This document shows positions 33,919-40,688 of a stretch of DNA of 64,000 nt, piece by piece. This DNA is from an uncultured Acetatifactor sp. (lineage in GTDB: Bacteria > Bacillota > Clostridia > Lachnospirales > Lachnospiraceae): positions 62,001 through 126,000 of the forward strand of contig CAKSAN010000004.1 of the NCBI GenBank assembly GCA_934436435.1. Reading direction: 5' to 3'. Positions within the stretch are counted from its first letter, which is position 1; every line of letters starts with the position of its first letter. A program made the position numbers and the translations under genes. The notes beneath the pieces were generated by a model. That model did no database searches, was not told where the DNA came from, and was given only the letters and a program-made list of their open reading frames with translations.

Positions 33919-36192
33919 ATGCAAAACAGAAACTACTTTAATAACAATAACATGCAAAAAGGAGTCGCACTGGCGACTTGCATGGCGATCGTCATGGGAA
34001 TGCTCACCGGCTGCGGGAACAAGGATGATCTGCAAATTGCAGCATCTCCGGAGGAAGCGCAGAAAGGGCGTTATGTAGAGACGGAACTTTCGCTTCCGGA
34101 AGAATGGAAGGATAAGAATATCAGTCAGATCTTCCGTTCGGATGACGAACTGCATTTTCTTGTGGCAGGAGGATCCGAAGGGCAGGTTTCTCTGGAGGAA
34201 TGGAAGCTGGGTGAAGGGGATGTACTGACGGAAGTGACGAAGGACTGGCTGAAGGCTTTTCCCGAAGGAAAGGATCTGGAAAGCAGCGACGGCTTTACGT
34301 TGTTACAGGATGCGGAAGGAAATCAGTATCTGTATGGAAACTGCTACCGGGATGAGGAGACCTCCCCTGCACATTTGTGGAAGGAAGCAGACGGCAGTGC
34401 ACTGGATATCACACCGCAGAAGTGGCAGGAACCTATGGATATGGACGGATACCGGTTCTATGATACGCCGCAGTCTGTGACACTGACAGAGGATGGTCTG
34501 CTGGTGGGGCTTTCTTATTTTTCTCTGGATGTATTGTTGGCACAGGACGGAAGTCTGGTGAGCAGTCAGGAGAGTGACAGCCTGACAGATAGTGGCAGCC
34601 TGTCGGATAACAAGTGGGTCAGCGCTGTGGGAGACACCCTATATTTACAGCAGGCAGATGAGCAGGGTAATGTGAACGGATTGTTACAGATGCAGCTGGA
34701 TGGAAATAATGGGGCAAAGGTAAAGGAAGTGCTTCCTTTTTCTCAGGACAGCTACAGCTCTGTTTATTTCAGCGTGCTGGAGGATGGTACAGCTTATGCG
34801 GCGGATGCAGACGGATTTTTCCGCTGTGATGCCGGGGATACCAACTGGCAGAAACTGCTTCAGGGAATCGACACCAGTTTTTCCCTGACGGATCAGTGGT
34901 GCCGGGATATAGTGGCACTGTCGGACGGCAGTGTGTATGGCTGGTTTGGAAGTGAAAGCGGAGACAAAATAATGATTTACCGCTACGATCCCGATGCGGT
35001 GACTGAGGTGACCGAAGAACTGACACTGTATACGGTGGAGGAGAGCTTCTTTTTACAGCAGGCCGCCGTGCAGTACCACAAGCAGCATCCGGAGGTGCTG
35101 ATCCATGTGGATGCAGCGATCTCCATGATGGACAAGTACAGCGGAAATGCGGATTATCAGCAGATCTATCAGGATCTGAACACTTCTCTGACCTCCGGCA
35201 AGGGACCGGATCTCATGGTGATGGATCATCTGAAACTGGACACTTATGCCTCCAAGGGATTACTGCTGGATCTACAGGATGTACTACAGCCCATGGAAGC
35301 GGACGGAACCCTGCTTTCCAATATTACCACTGCCTATGAAGAGGAAAACGGCGTAAGATATGCGGTACCGTTACAGTTCAGCCTGTTGCTGGCCGTTGGC
35401 AGGGATATGCAGCCGGAGGAGATGAGCAACATGGATGCGATCGCAAAGGCGGTATCCGGAAAGACGGAGAGTTATATGGGAGACCGTACCTGTGGGGAAC
35501 TGGTGGAAGAGTTCTATCCGTTGATTGTGGATGATATTTTGCAGAACCGTCAGGTGGACCGCGAGACCCTGCGCCCCTGGCTGGAAGATTTAAAGACCAT
35601 CGGGGACAACTGCGGTATTCTTCCTTCCAGAAAAGAAGGACGGGCGGCGAATATCTGGGATCTGGGATCGAATGTGAAGCTGGTGCTTCAGGAGACCGAC
35701 GGCTTTAATCAGGCAATGACTCCTTATGCTGTGGCAGAGCTGTTGAATGCCAATGTGGTGTCCATGGAAAATGCATTTTATCCCAAGATGGTCATCGGAA
35801 TCAACAGCCAGAGCGAACATGTGGAGACCGCAAAGGATTTCCTGCGGTTTGCCCTGTCCGAAGAATTACAGAGCGTGGATACCTATGAAGGATTCCCGGT
35901 CAACGTGAAAGCACTGGAGACGCAGGCAGCAGCTGATCGCAGCATGGCCGAAGCCTACACCACCTATGACATTGATGGCACCAGCGCAGAATTTGCCATC
36001 AAATCCTACTCTGAGGAGACCGCAAATCATCTGATGGATCTGTGCAAGGCCGCAACCCTGTGCCTTAAGGAAGACACCCAGATCGAGACCTCTCTGACCG
36101 AGAGCCTCCAGACCTACCTCCAGGGTCAGGCCACCGTGGAAGAAGCCATGGATGCCGTGGAAGGAAGCCTGAAGATGTATCTGGCGGAGTAG
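33919..36192 (+). CDS. Composite lipoprotein: beta-rich N-terminus plus solute-binding domain
   Basis: From the ATG at 33919 (GGGAG about 8 nt upstream) the protein has 757 residues. A signal sequence with lipobox LTGC (Cys about 32) anchors it outside. Residues about 40-370 are beta-rich, with repeated 'DGS.Y' type units (EDGLLVGL, VGDTLYLQQ, EDGTAYAADADGFFRCD, SDGSVYGWFG) that suggest a propeller. Residues about 380-757 resemble an ABC family-1 solute-binding protein: LTLYTVEESFFLQQAAVQYHKQHPEV, GKGPDLMVMD, KGLLLDLQDVL, then a hinge and C-lobe. No permease or ATPase gene adjoins it, so it may be a receptor or sensor rather than an importer component. The ligand is unknown. Confidence 0.75.
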   Translation: MQNRNYFNNNNMQKGVALATCMAIVMGMLTGCGNKDDLQIAASPEEAQKGRYVETELSLPEEWKDKNISQIFRSDDELHFLVAGGSEGQVSLEEWKLGEGDVLTEVTKDWLKAFPEGKDLESSDGFTLLQDAEGNQYLYGNCYRDEETSPAHLWKEADGSALDITPQKWQEPMDMDGYRFYDTPQSVTLTEDGLLVGLSYFSLDVLLAQDGSLVSSQESDSLTDSGSLSDNKWVSAVGDTLYLQQADEQGNVNGLLQMQLDGNNGAKVKEVLPFSQDSYSSVYFSVLEDGTAYAADADGFFRCDAGDTNWQKLLQGIDTSFSLTDQWCRDIVALSDGSVYGWFGSESGDKIMIYRYDPDAVTEVTEELTLYTVEESFFLQQAAVQYHKQHPEVLIHVDAAISMMDKYSGNADYQQIYQDLNTSLTSGKGPDLMVMDHLKLDTYASKGLLLDLQDVLQPMEADGTLLSNITTAYEEENGVRYAVPLQFSLLLAVGRDMQPEEMSNMDAIAKAVSGKTESYMGDRTCGELVEEFYPLIVDDILQNRQVDRETLRPWLEDLKTIGDNCGILPSRKEGRAANIWDLGSNVKLVLQETDGFNQAMTPYAVAELLNANVVSMENAFYPKMVIGINSQSEHVETAKDFLRFALSEELQSVDTYEGFPVNVKALETQAAADRSMAEAYTTYDIDGTSAEFAIKSYSEETANHLMDLCKAATLCLKEDTQIETSLTESLQTYLQGQATVEEAMDAVEGSLKMYLAE

Positions 36193-36204
36193 CGTTCCAA
36201 CCAT

Positions 36205-36245
36205 AAAAAAAGAGATGTGCCCTAACCGGCACACCTCTTTTTCTG
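36205..36245 (+). terminator. Terminator after composite lipoprotein
   Basis: AAAGAGATGTGCC and GGCACACCTCTTT pair around a short CTAACC loop, with A- and T-runs on the two sides. It could act in both directions. Confidence 0.85.
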
Positions 36246-36248
36246 TAT

Positions 36249-36434
36249 TTACCGCCTGATTCTACGATTTGTGTGCAGCGGCGGTAAAAAAGAGCACTTT
36301 CTTGTTGGATTTTCCAGCATAATACCGCCTGACCGGCAACAGTGTCTGTGCAAGCGGTAATTTCCTCGCAATTTTCTTATATTTTGCTGAATTATTACCG
36401 CCGGAATTATTGCGTTGGATATTGAGGCGGTAAT
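36249..36434. repeat. Three spaced palindromes, TACCGC...GCGGTA family
   Basis: Three palindromic units lie at 36249-36287, 36322-36361 and 36394-36434, each opening TTACCGCC or ATACCGCC and closing (G)GCGGTAA. Unit starts are 73 and 72 bp apart, and the AT-rich spacers between them resemble each other, so this is a decayed tandem repeat of about 72 bp. Unit 3 has a 9-bp perfect stem (ATTACCGCC/GGCGGTAAT). There is no gene in the 260-bp gap, and the array sits at the 3' edge of the AT-rich cassette. Confidence 0.75.
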
Positions 36435-36456
36435 AGGACAGGAAAAATAGAATATA

Positions 36457-36642
36457 TCAGAAATCATCCTCGCCAGTATTGTCACTCCAACCGGAAGTTA
36501 CATGAAGTTCACCGGTTTCCAGATTCATAGACATATTGTCACCCATACGCATATGAAGATTGCCTTCTGAATCAAAGCCCATGTTATCGGAAGTGGGATA
36601 GATAAAATTGCCGTCGTCATAATTAAAAATGGAATTATACAT
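36457..36642 (-). CDS. Small hypothetical protein downstream of XRE regulator
   Basis: From the ATG at 36642 the protein has 61 residues; AAAGGAG lies about 9 nt upstream on the minus strand. The start overlaps the end of the preceding gene by 8 bases, so the two are translationally coupled. The protein begins MYNSIFNYDDGNFIYPTSDN. A repetitive beta-like run follows, 'GFDSEGNLHMRMGDNMSMNLETGELHVTSGW', and an acidic tail. It has no Cys, no signal and no helix-rich region. I do not recognise it. Its size and coupling to a DNA-binding regulator would fit a regulator's ligand or an accessory factor, but that is speculation. Confidence 0.65.
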   Translation of the reverse strand: MYNSIFNYDDGNFIYPTSDNMGFDSEGNLHMRMGDNMSMNLETGELHVTSGWSDNTGEDDF

Positions 36643-37900
36643 TTTGAAAATTCTCCTTTTTGCTAAAATAGTGGTTAAAAGTATTGTAGGTTTCATTTAA
36701 TTCATCAATAAGAATCTGGACATCGGAATCGGATGACTTTGCCGTAACATGAACTACATTGGTGATGAAGCCGTGTAATGGTTTTAAAAATGTAGGACTT
36801 GAAAAAGCGACAAAACCTGTTTTGCAATAAAAATAGTACTCCTTCCATGCCTCATGTGCATAATAGGAATTATTGTATAAGGATGGATATGTTTTTTCGT
36901 AAAAATTCTCAAGTTTTTTTTCGTTATCTTTTGCAAATTGCAAAACCGTTTCCAAGACAGAACTATTGTGTGCAATCATCTTTTTTAGAAACGGAACAAC
37001 ATTTTTATTTTTCTGTTTGATCATTACATTAAGGACGGCACCGGCATAGGGAAATATAAAGACATTGCTTTTTTCCCAAGGCCGTCGAACATCAACTTCA
37101 AACTCTTTAAAAAAATAAGAAAGATTTTTTTCGGAACAGGAGGCAATGCACTGTATCATATTAGTTAAGTTTTGGGAATCTGGAAGACTATCGGAGCGTG
37201 GATTAAGGTTCAACAGATAGCCTATCGTATAAAGCATCGGAAGTTCTCTGGCATGCAATTGATCCAGAGCATCAAAATCTTGGTTTTTTATAGCGAGAGT
37301 AATCATTTTGAAACGCAGATCGTCAGATTCCTTCAATTTCGTGTCAAGAATATCGATAGATTCAGGTTTCCTCCTTTTTATACTTGTTCCGGCACCAAAA
37401 CCAATGTAATATTCGTTCGGGTCGTTTCCAACAAACCAAATGTAGTGGTTGTCCATGAGATATTTCAAAAAAGAATAATTGCCATTCTCTAAGGCATAAT
37501 CAATGACGGTTTTATTAAATTCGTCAGGATTTAAGATGGGCTTGTCCTCCCGTTGGAGGTATGCTTCCCATTCAGAGGGATCCTTGGAACAGGCAATGGA
37601 GTAATTGGTAGTCCTGTTGGAAATAGGTGCCAGAACAGCTCCGGCACTTAGAATATCCTCAATAGATACCTGAAGAAGTTCCGAAAAAATAGGAAGATCT
37701 TCGATTTGTATGCCTTTATTTCCATTTTTGATCTGGCAGATACGGTTTTGGATTTTTTGAATTTCCTCAGGGGAGGGATCAAAATTATAGCGTTGTTTGA
37801 AGCAAGCTATCCCGAATTGACGGTCACTCTTATAGTCACTTTGTTTTATTAAATCAGCAAGATGGCTGCCGATTTTTTTATTCGTTGCAGTATGAAACAT
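36635..37900 (-). CDS. XRE-type HTH protein with long helical C-terminal domain
   Basis: The start at 37900 is fixed by a perfect AGGAGG 8 nt upstream, giving 421 residues. Residues about 1-75 look like an XRE-type HTH region with an unusual insertion (IGSHLADLIKQSDYKSDRQFGIACFKQRY, RICQIKNGNKGIQIEDLPIFSELLQVSIEDIL). The rest is helical and contains ankyrin-like spacing in FNKTVIDYALENGNYSFLKYLMDNHYIWFVG and KMITLAIKNQDFDALDQLHARELPMLY. The codon use is clearly more AT-rich than in the neighbouring genes, which suggests transfer. It forms a two-gene cassette with the downstream small protein. The target is probably its own promoter, where phased repeats lie. The biological role is unknown. 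Confidence 0.7.
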   Translation of the reverse strand: MFHTATNKKIGSHLADLIKQSDYKSDRQFGIACFKQRYNFDPSPEEIQKIQNRICQIKNGNKGIQIEDLPIFSELLQVSIEDILSAGAVLAPISNRTTNYSIACSKDPSEWEAYLQREDKPILNPDEFNKTVIDYALENGNYSFLKYLMDNHYIWFVGNDPNEYYIGFGAGTSIKRRKPESIDILDTKLKESDDLRFKMITLAIKNQDFDALDQLHARELPMLYTIGYLLNLNPRSDSLPDSQNLTNMIQCIASCSEKNLSYFFKEFEVDVRRPWEKSNVFIFPYAGAVLNVMIKQKNKNVVPFLKKMIAHNSSVLETVLQFAKDNEKKLENFYEKTYPSLYNNSYYAHEAWKEYYFYCKTGFVAFSSPTFLKPLHGFITNVVHVTAKSSDSDVQILIDELNETYNTFNHYFSKKENFQNV

Positions 37901-37956
37901 ATGAATTACCTCCTTTGTGCTCATCATAAATGAAAGCAGTAAAAAAAGATATAACT

Positions 37957-38019
37957 AAAAAGAATATGCAAAAAGGATATGTATAATTATATATAAAATA
38001 ATATATGCAAAAAGAATAT
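37957..38019. promoter_or_regulatory. Phased repeats, candidate operator of XRE cassette
   Basis: AAAAAGRATAT occurs at 37957-37967, 37970-37980 and 38009-38019. Offsets are 13 and 39 bp, both multiples of 13. The sequence between is nearly pure AT with TATAAT-like words on both strands. The location, 57-119 bp upstream of the XRE start, suits an autoregulatory operator overlapping the promoter. Confidence 0.5.
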
Positions 38020-38061
38020 ATTACAATAAGTATTTAAAACATATAATTATTGCAGACAAAG

Positions 38062-38102
38062 AACTTCTATGCTAAAGTGAATACTAAGCATAGAAGTTTT
38101 TT
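38062..38102 (+). terminator. Orphan plus-strand terminator
   Basis: AACTTCTATGCT and AGCATAGAAGTT are perfect 12-nt arms with a 13-nt loop, followed by six T residues. No plus-strand gene lies in the preceding 1.8 kb, so it either ends a small RNA or insulates the next gene. The rest of the gap 37901-38222 holds the operator-like repeats and a promoter. Confidence 0.75.
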
Positions 38103-38165
38103 GTGCCTACAATTTCTCATATCGCGTGACTGGTGTTCTACAGTCGATTCCCGTAGGAAAGTAAC

Positions 38166-38194
38166 TTGTAAACATAGGATAAAGCCGCTATAAT
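38166..38194 (+). promoter_or_regulatory. Sigma-A promoter, copy 1 of a duplicated module
   Basis: TTGTAA, a 17-bp spacer and TATAAT lie 29 nt before the small gene at 38223. The 36 bp from 38165 to 38200 recur at 38956-38990 with few changes. Confidence 0.65.
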
Positions 38195-38222
38195 TTTAAG
38201 TACAGGAAAGGCGGTGGAGAGA

Positions 38223-38414
38223 ATGGAAGAATTGAATAATCAGGAAACTATCAAAATTTGTGTGGAAGAATTTTCACGGTTGCAGGAGTGGATGCAATTA
38301 GCGCAAAAAGATACAGCAGTTTATAATTCCATGAAGATCCGGTACCGTGACTTGAAAGTGATTTTGACAGCATTGGGAGTAAATGTAACAGAACTGGATG
38401 TTATAAAGGAATAA
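38223..38414 (+). CDS. Small conserved hypothetical protein
   Basis: From the ATG at 38223 (GGTGGAG upstream) the protein has 63 residues. It is soluble and predicted helical, with a helix-turn-helix-like spacing in VEEFSRLQEWMQLAQKDTAVYNSMKIRYRDLKVILTALGVNVTEL. It lacks Cys, a signal sequence or membrane segments. It lies 3 nt before the DUF188 gene and shares a promoter with it. I cannot name a function. Confidence 0.65.
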   Translation: MEELNNQETIKICVEEFSRLQEWMQLAQKDTAVYNSMKIRYRDLKVILTALGVNVTELDVIKE

Positions 38415-38417
38415 ACT

Positions 38418-38870
38418 ATGCAGATTTATGTGGATGCGGATGCCTGTCCGGTGGTGGGCATTGTAGAAAAAACAGCGCGGAAGTATCAGATTCCGGTAAC
38501 ACTTCTGTGCGATACCAATCATATACTGGCTTCCGATTACAGCGAGGCAGTGGTCGTGGGGGCCGGAGCGGATGCGGTGGATTATAAGCTGATCAGCCTC
38601 TGCCACAGGGGAGATATCGTGGTGTCTCAGGACTATGGTGTGGCAGCCATGGCGCTGGGCAAGGGTGCCTACGCCATCCATCAGTCCGGCAAATGGTACA
38701 CGGAGGAGAATATCGACCAGATGCTCATGGAAAGACATCTGAATAAAAAGGCAAGAAGAGCCTCCCACAAGAATCATTTAAAAGGCCCAAAGAAACGGAC
38801 GGCGGAGGATGACGAGAGATTTGAACAGTCCTTTGAACGGCTGATAGAAGCAGCACTTGGGGAAGCCTGA
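38418..38870 (+). CDS. DUF188 (YaiI/YqxD, UPF0178) family protein
   Basis: The protein has 150 residues, the family length. The N-terminal MQIYVDADACPVVGIVEKTARK, then GADAVDYKLISLCHRGDIVVSQDYGVAAMALGKGA, are the two conserved Asp-rich blocks of the UPF0178 family, whose PIN-like fold suggests a nuclease. The acidic residues of VDADACP, DAVDYK and TQDY-type QDYG fit a metal site, but activity is unproven. The C-terminus is basic. It follows the 63-residue gene with a 3-nt gap. Confidence 0.88.
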   Translation: MQIYVDADACPVVGIVEKTARKYQIPVTLLCDTNHILASDYSEAVVVGAGADAVDYKLISLCHRGDIVVSQDYGVAAMALGKGAYAIHQSGKWYTEENIDQMLMERHLNKKARRASHKNHLKGPKKRTAEDDERFEQSFERLIEAALGEA

Positions 38871-38888
38871 TGGGCTTCTCCAGTCATC

Positions 38889-38927
38889 CGGTTTCAAAAG
38901 TTGAAAATTTTTTATTTTTTGAAACCG
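38889..38927 (+). terminator. AT-rich hairpin after DUF188 gene
   Basis: CGGTTTCAAAA and TTTTGAAACCG form an 11-bp stem around an AT-rich loop containing T-runs. It begins 19 nt after the stop. The tail lacks a clear T-tract beyond the stem, so termination strength is uncertain. Confidence 0.55.
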
Positions 38928-38956
38928 TAAAGAATTATATTTCACAGGAAAGCAGC

Positions 38957-38985
38957 TTGTAAACATAGAGTAAAGCCACTATATT
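38957..38985 (+). promoter_or_regulatory. Sigma-A promoter, copy 2 of a duplicated module
   Basis: TTGTAA, a 17-bp spacer and TATATT lie upstream of the small gene at 39024. It is near-identical to the promoter region at 38165-38200, including the spacer (ACATAG.RTAAAGCC.C). Confidence 0.6.
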
Positions 38986-39023
38986 TTTAAGCATAAATCT
39001 AAAAGACCCGAAGGGATAGACAG

Positions 39024-39266
39024 ATGAGTACGAGAGAGGGAAGCCGGATGGGATTATTTTCTAAGAAAACCGAAAAGAAAACTTATGACCGGAGCAATCA
39101 AAAGCCCGTCATCAAAGCAAGTATTTGCAACGGCGAACAGGTGGCAGGATTCAAGGATATCCATACGGGAAGATTTGAAGAAGTCATGCTGATCCGCCGG
39201 GCGGAGGATCTTAATATATTTAAGACGATGTATGGGATAGAGGAAGAGATCACAAAAGAATACTGA
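39024..39266 (+). CDS. Small conserved hypothetical protein
   Basis: The protein has 80 residues from the ATG at 39024 (AAGGG upstream) or 72 from the ATG at 39048 (GAGGG 7 nt upstream), which starts MGLFSKKTEKKTYD. It has a basic N-terminus, then CNGEQVAGFKDIHTGRFEEVMLIRRAEDLNIFKTMYGIEEE. Proteins with this GEQVAGFKDIHTGxFEE pattern are common in Lachnospiraceae; some databases label them aspartate dehydrogenase without support. One Cys is present. The function is unknown. It is expressed from its own copy of the duplicated promoter. Confidence 0.7.
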   Translation: MSTREGSRMGLFSKKTEKKTYDRSNQKPVIKASICNGEQVAGFKDIHTGRFEEVMLIRRAEDLNIFKTMYGIEEEITKEY

Positions 39267-39318
39267 ATTATAAACTGTTTTAAATGTATAAAAAATTCCC
39301 ACAAATTTCAAAATCATG

Positions 39319-39347
39319 TTGACATTACCGAGGGAAGATGTTATTAT
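39319..39347 (+). promoter_or_regulatory. Promoter for tRNA-Leu(AAG)
   Basis: A consensus TTGACA, a 17-bp spacer and TATTAT lie 44 nt before the tRNA gene. Confidence 0.65.
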
Positions 39348-39390
39348 CATTCTTGCGTGATGTGAGATAGTAATTATCTTATTTCGCTAT

Positions 39391-39474
39391 GCGGAAGTGT
39401 CGGAATTGGCAGACGAGCAAGACTAAGGATCTTGTGGTAGCAATACCGTGTGGGTTCAAGTCCCATCTTCCGCA
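39391..39474 (+). tRNA. tRNA-Leu, anticodon AAG
   Basis: The 84-nt class II tRNA has a 7-bp acceptor stem (GCGGAAG/CTTCCGC), D-loop, a 5-bp anticodon stem CAAGA/TCTTG with loop CTAAGGA (anticodon AAG), a long variable arm and a GGTTCAAGTCC T-arm. CCA is not encoded. A34 would need deamination to inosine to read CUC and CUA efficiently. In many bacteria this box is read by a GAG tRNA instead. Confidence 0.93.
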
Positions 39475-39484
39475 TTTTTATTTT

Positions 39485-39520
39485 TTGAGAAGCCTTGATT
39501 TTCAAGGCTTCTTATTTTTT
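39485..39520 (+). terminator. Terminator after tRNA-Leu(AAG)
   Basis: GAGAAGCCTTGA and TCAAGGCTTCTT pair closely around a short T loop and are followed by ATTTTTTT. Confidence 0.88.
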
Positions 39521-40087
39521 TACCTGTGTCCGGTTTTGGGTTACAGTCAGGTTACACTTTATACCTGATGAATGCAGCGCCTTTGCGTAGGTAGAGGCTA
39601 TTTTAGAATATTACGTTCTGGAAAGCTTTTTAATGCAAATTTGTAAGCAGAGTGATATACTTAAAAAGAACGTTTGTTTGAAAAAAAGCAATGCCGTGAA
39701 AACTGAAAACTGTTTTAAAATATAAATTGTGGCAATATTATTGTATTTATTGGGAGGGACTTCTATGGAAAAGAACGGGCTGAATAAAGAAATCACAAAC
39801 AGTGTTTACGATTTTTGAGAAGGAAGAACCGTTTAAGTTTTTCTGGCCACACTATCTTTAATTTATGAGAATTGATAACGAAGTGGACGAGAGATTGGCT
39901 TTAAGTCAAGATAAGGAGGAAGGACTAAAACTAGCTTCGGAAGGAAATATTATTGCTACAGCAAAAATTAAAGGAATGGATTAATGAAATAGAACTTACC
40001 AACTAAACTATTTCTGTTATAATAAATAATAAGACTTATAGCATAACCGCCACCGGTAAAATACAAACAGAAAAAGGAATAACAATT
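39521..40087 (+). other. Gene-poor AT-rich stretch with short ORF remnants
   Basis: No convincing gene is visible in 567 bp. A strong GGGAGGG precedes an ATG at 39765 whose frame ends after 17 codons. A second fragment, 39865-39984, encodes 39 residues (MRIDNEVDERLALSQDKEE...) and shows a coding-like charged pattern but is in a different frame with a stop just upstream. Together they look like a decayed small gene. The product is not identifiable. Confidence 0.4.
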
Positions 40088-40477
40088 ATGGAATCAAGAG
40101 TAGAAAAAGCAGCAGAGAGAAAAATGTGTGGTTATAATTGTGCGCAGGCCGTTGCGTGCACGTATTGTGATCTGGCGGGGATCGATGAGGAGACGGCGAA
40201 GAATCTTACCCAGGGATTTGCGGTAGGAATCGGCGGCAGTATGGAAGCCACTTGCGGAGCCATTATCGGAGCAGTCAATATACTGGGACTGATCAATAAA
40301 AATCCGCAAAAGACCATGCAAGGATCCAGACGGATAATTCAGAGCTTCAAAGAGCAGAACGGGACTGTGATCTGCAAGGAATTAAAAGGCATCACCGATG
40401 GCATTGTAAAAAGAGAGTGCATCGACTGTGTCAGGGACGCAGCGGCTTTACTGGAAGCGGAATTACTGGAACTGTAA
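40088..40477 (+). CDS. C-GCAxxG-C-C family redox-type protein
   Basis: The protein has 129 residues. The spaced Cys motifs that name the family (PF09719) are all present: CGYNCAQAV near the N-terminus, MEATCGAIIGA (GCAxxG-type), GTVICKELKG, and ECIDCVRDAAAL near the C-terminus. The protein is cytosolic and helical. The Cys set suggests binding of an iron-sulfur cluster, metal or electron-transfer partner, but this is unproven. A ribosome site (AAAGGAATAAC) precedes the ATG. A small lipoprotein gene follows 32 nt later. Confidence 0.85.
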   Translation: MESRVEKAAERKMCGYNCAQAVACTYCDLAGIDEETAKNLTQGFAVGIGGSMEATCGAIIGAVNILGLINKNPQKTMQGSRRIIQSFKEQNGTVICKELKGITDGIVKRECIDCVRDAAALLEAELLEL

Positions 40478-40509
40478 TCAGATCATACAACAGACAGAAG
40501 GAAAACGAT

Positions 40510-40674
40510 ATGAAGAGAGTATTTCTGGCAGCAGCATTATGTATTGCCATCACTGTAGGATTATGTGCCTGTCAGGGGCAGAATAACGGAGCATCCACCC
40601 AGAACATGCAGGAGCGGGACTTCGTGGATATGACGGAAGGATATGTACCGCCGAAGCCGGTAGTAGTGGAGTAG
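40510..40674 (+). CDS. Small putative lipoprotein
   Basis: From the ATG at 40510 (AGAAGGA 8 nt upstream) the protein has 54 residues. It has a basic start, a hydrophobic stretch (RVFLAAALCIAITVGL) and the lipobox LCAC, which would leave a mature peptide of about 34 residues rich in Gln, Asn and Pro, ending PPKPVVVE. It lies between the Cys-motif protein and a membrane protein gene, in one strand-consistent run. The role is unknown. Confidence 0.65.
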   Translation: MKRVFLAAALCIAITVGLCACQGQNNGASTQNMQERDFVDMTEGYVPPKPVVVE

Positions 40675-40688
40675 AGGTGTGACGCAGG

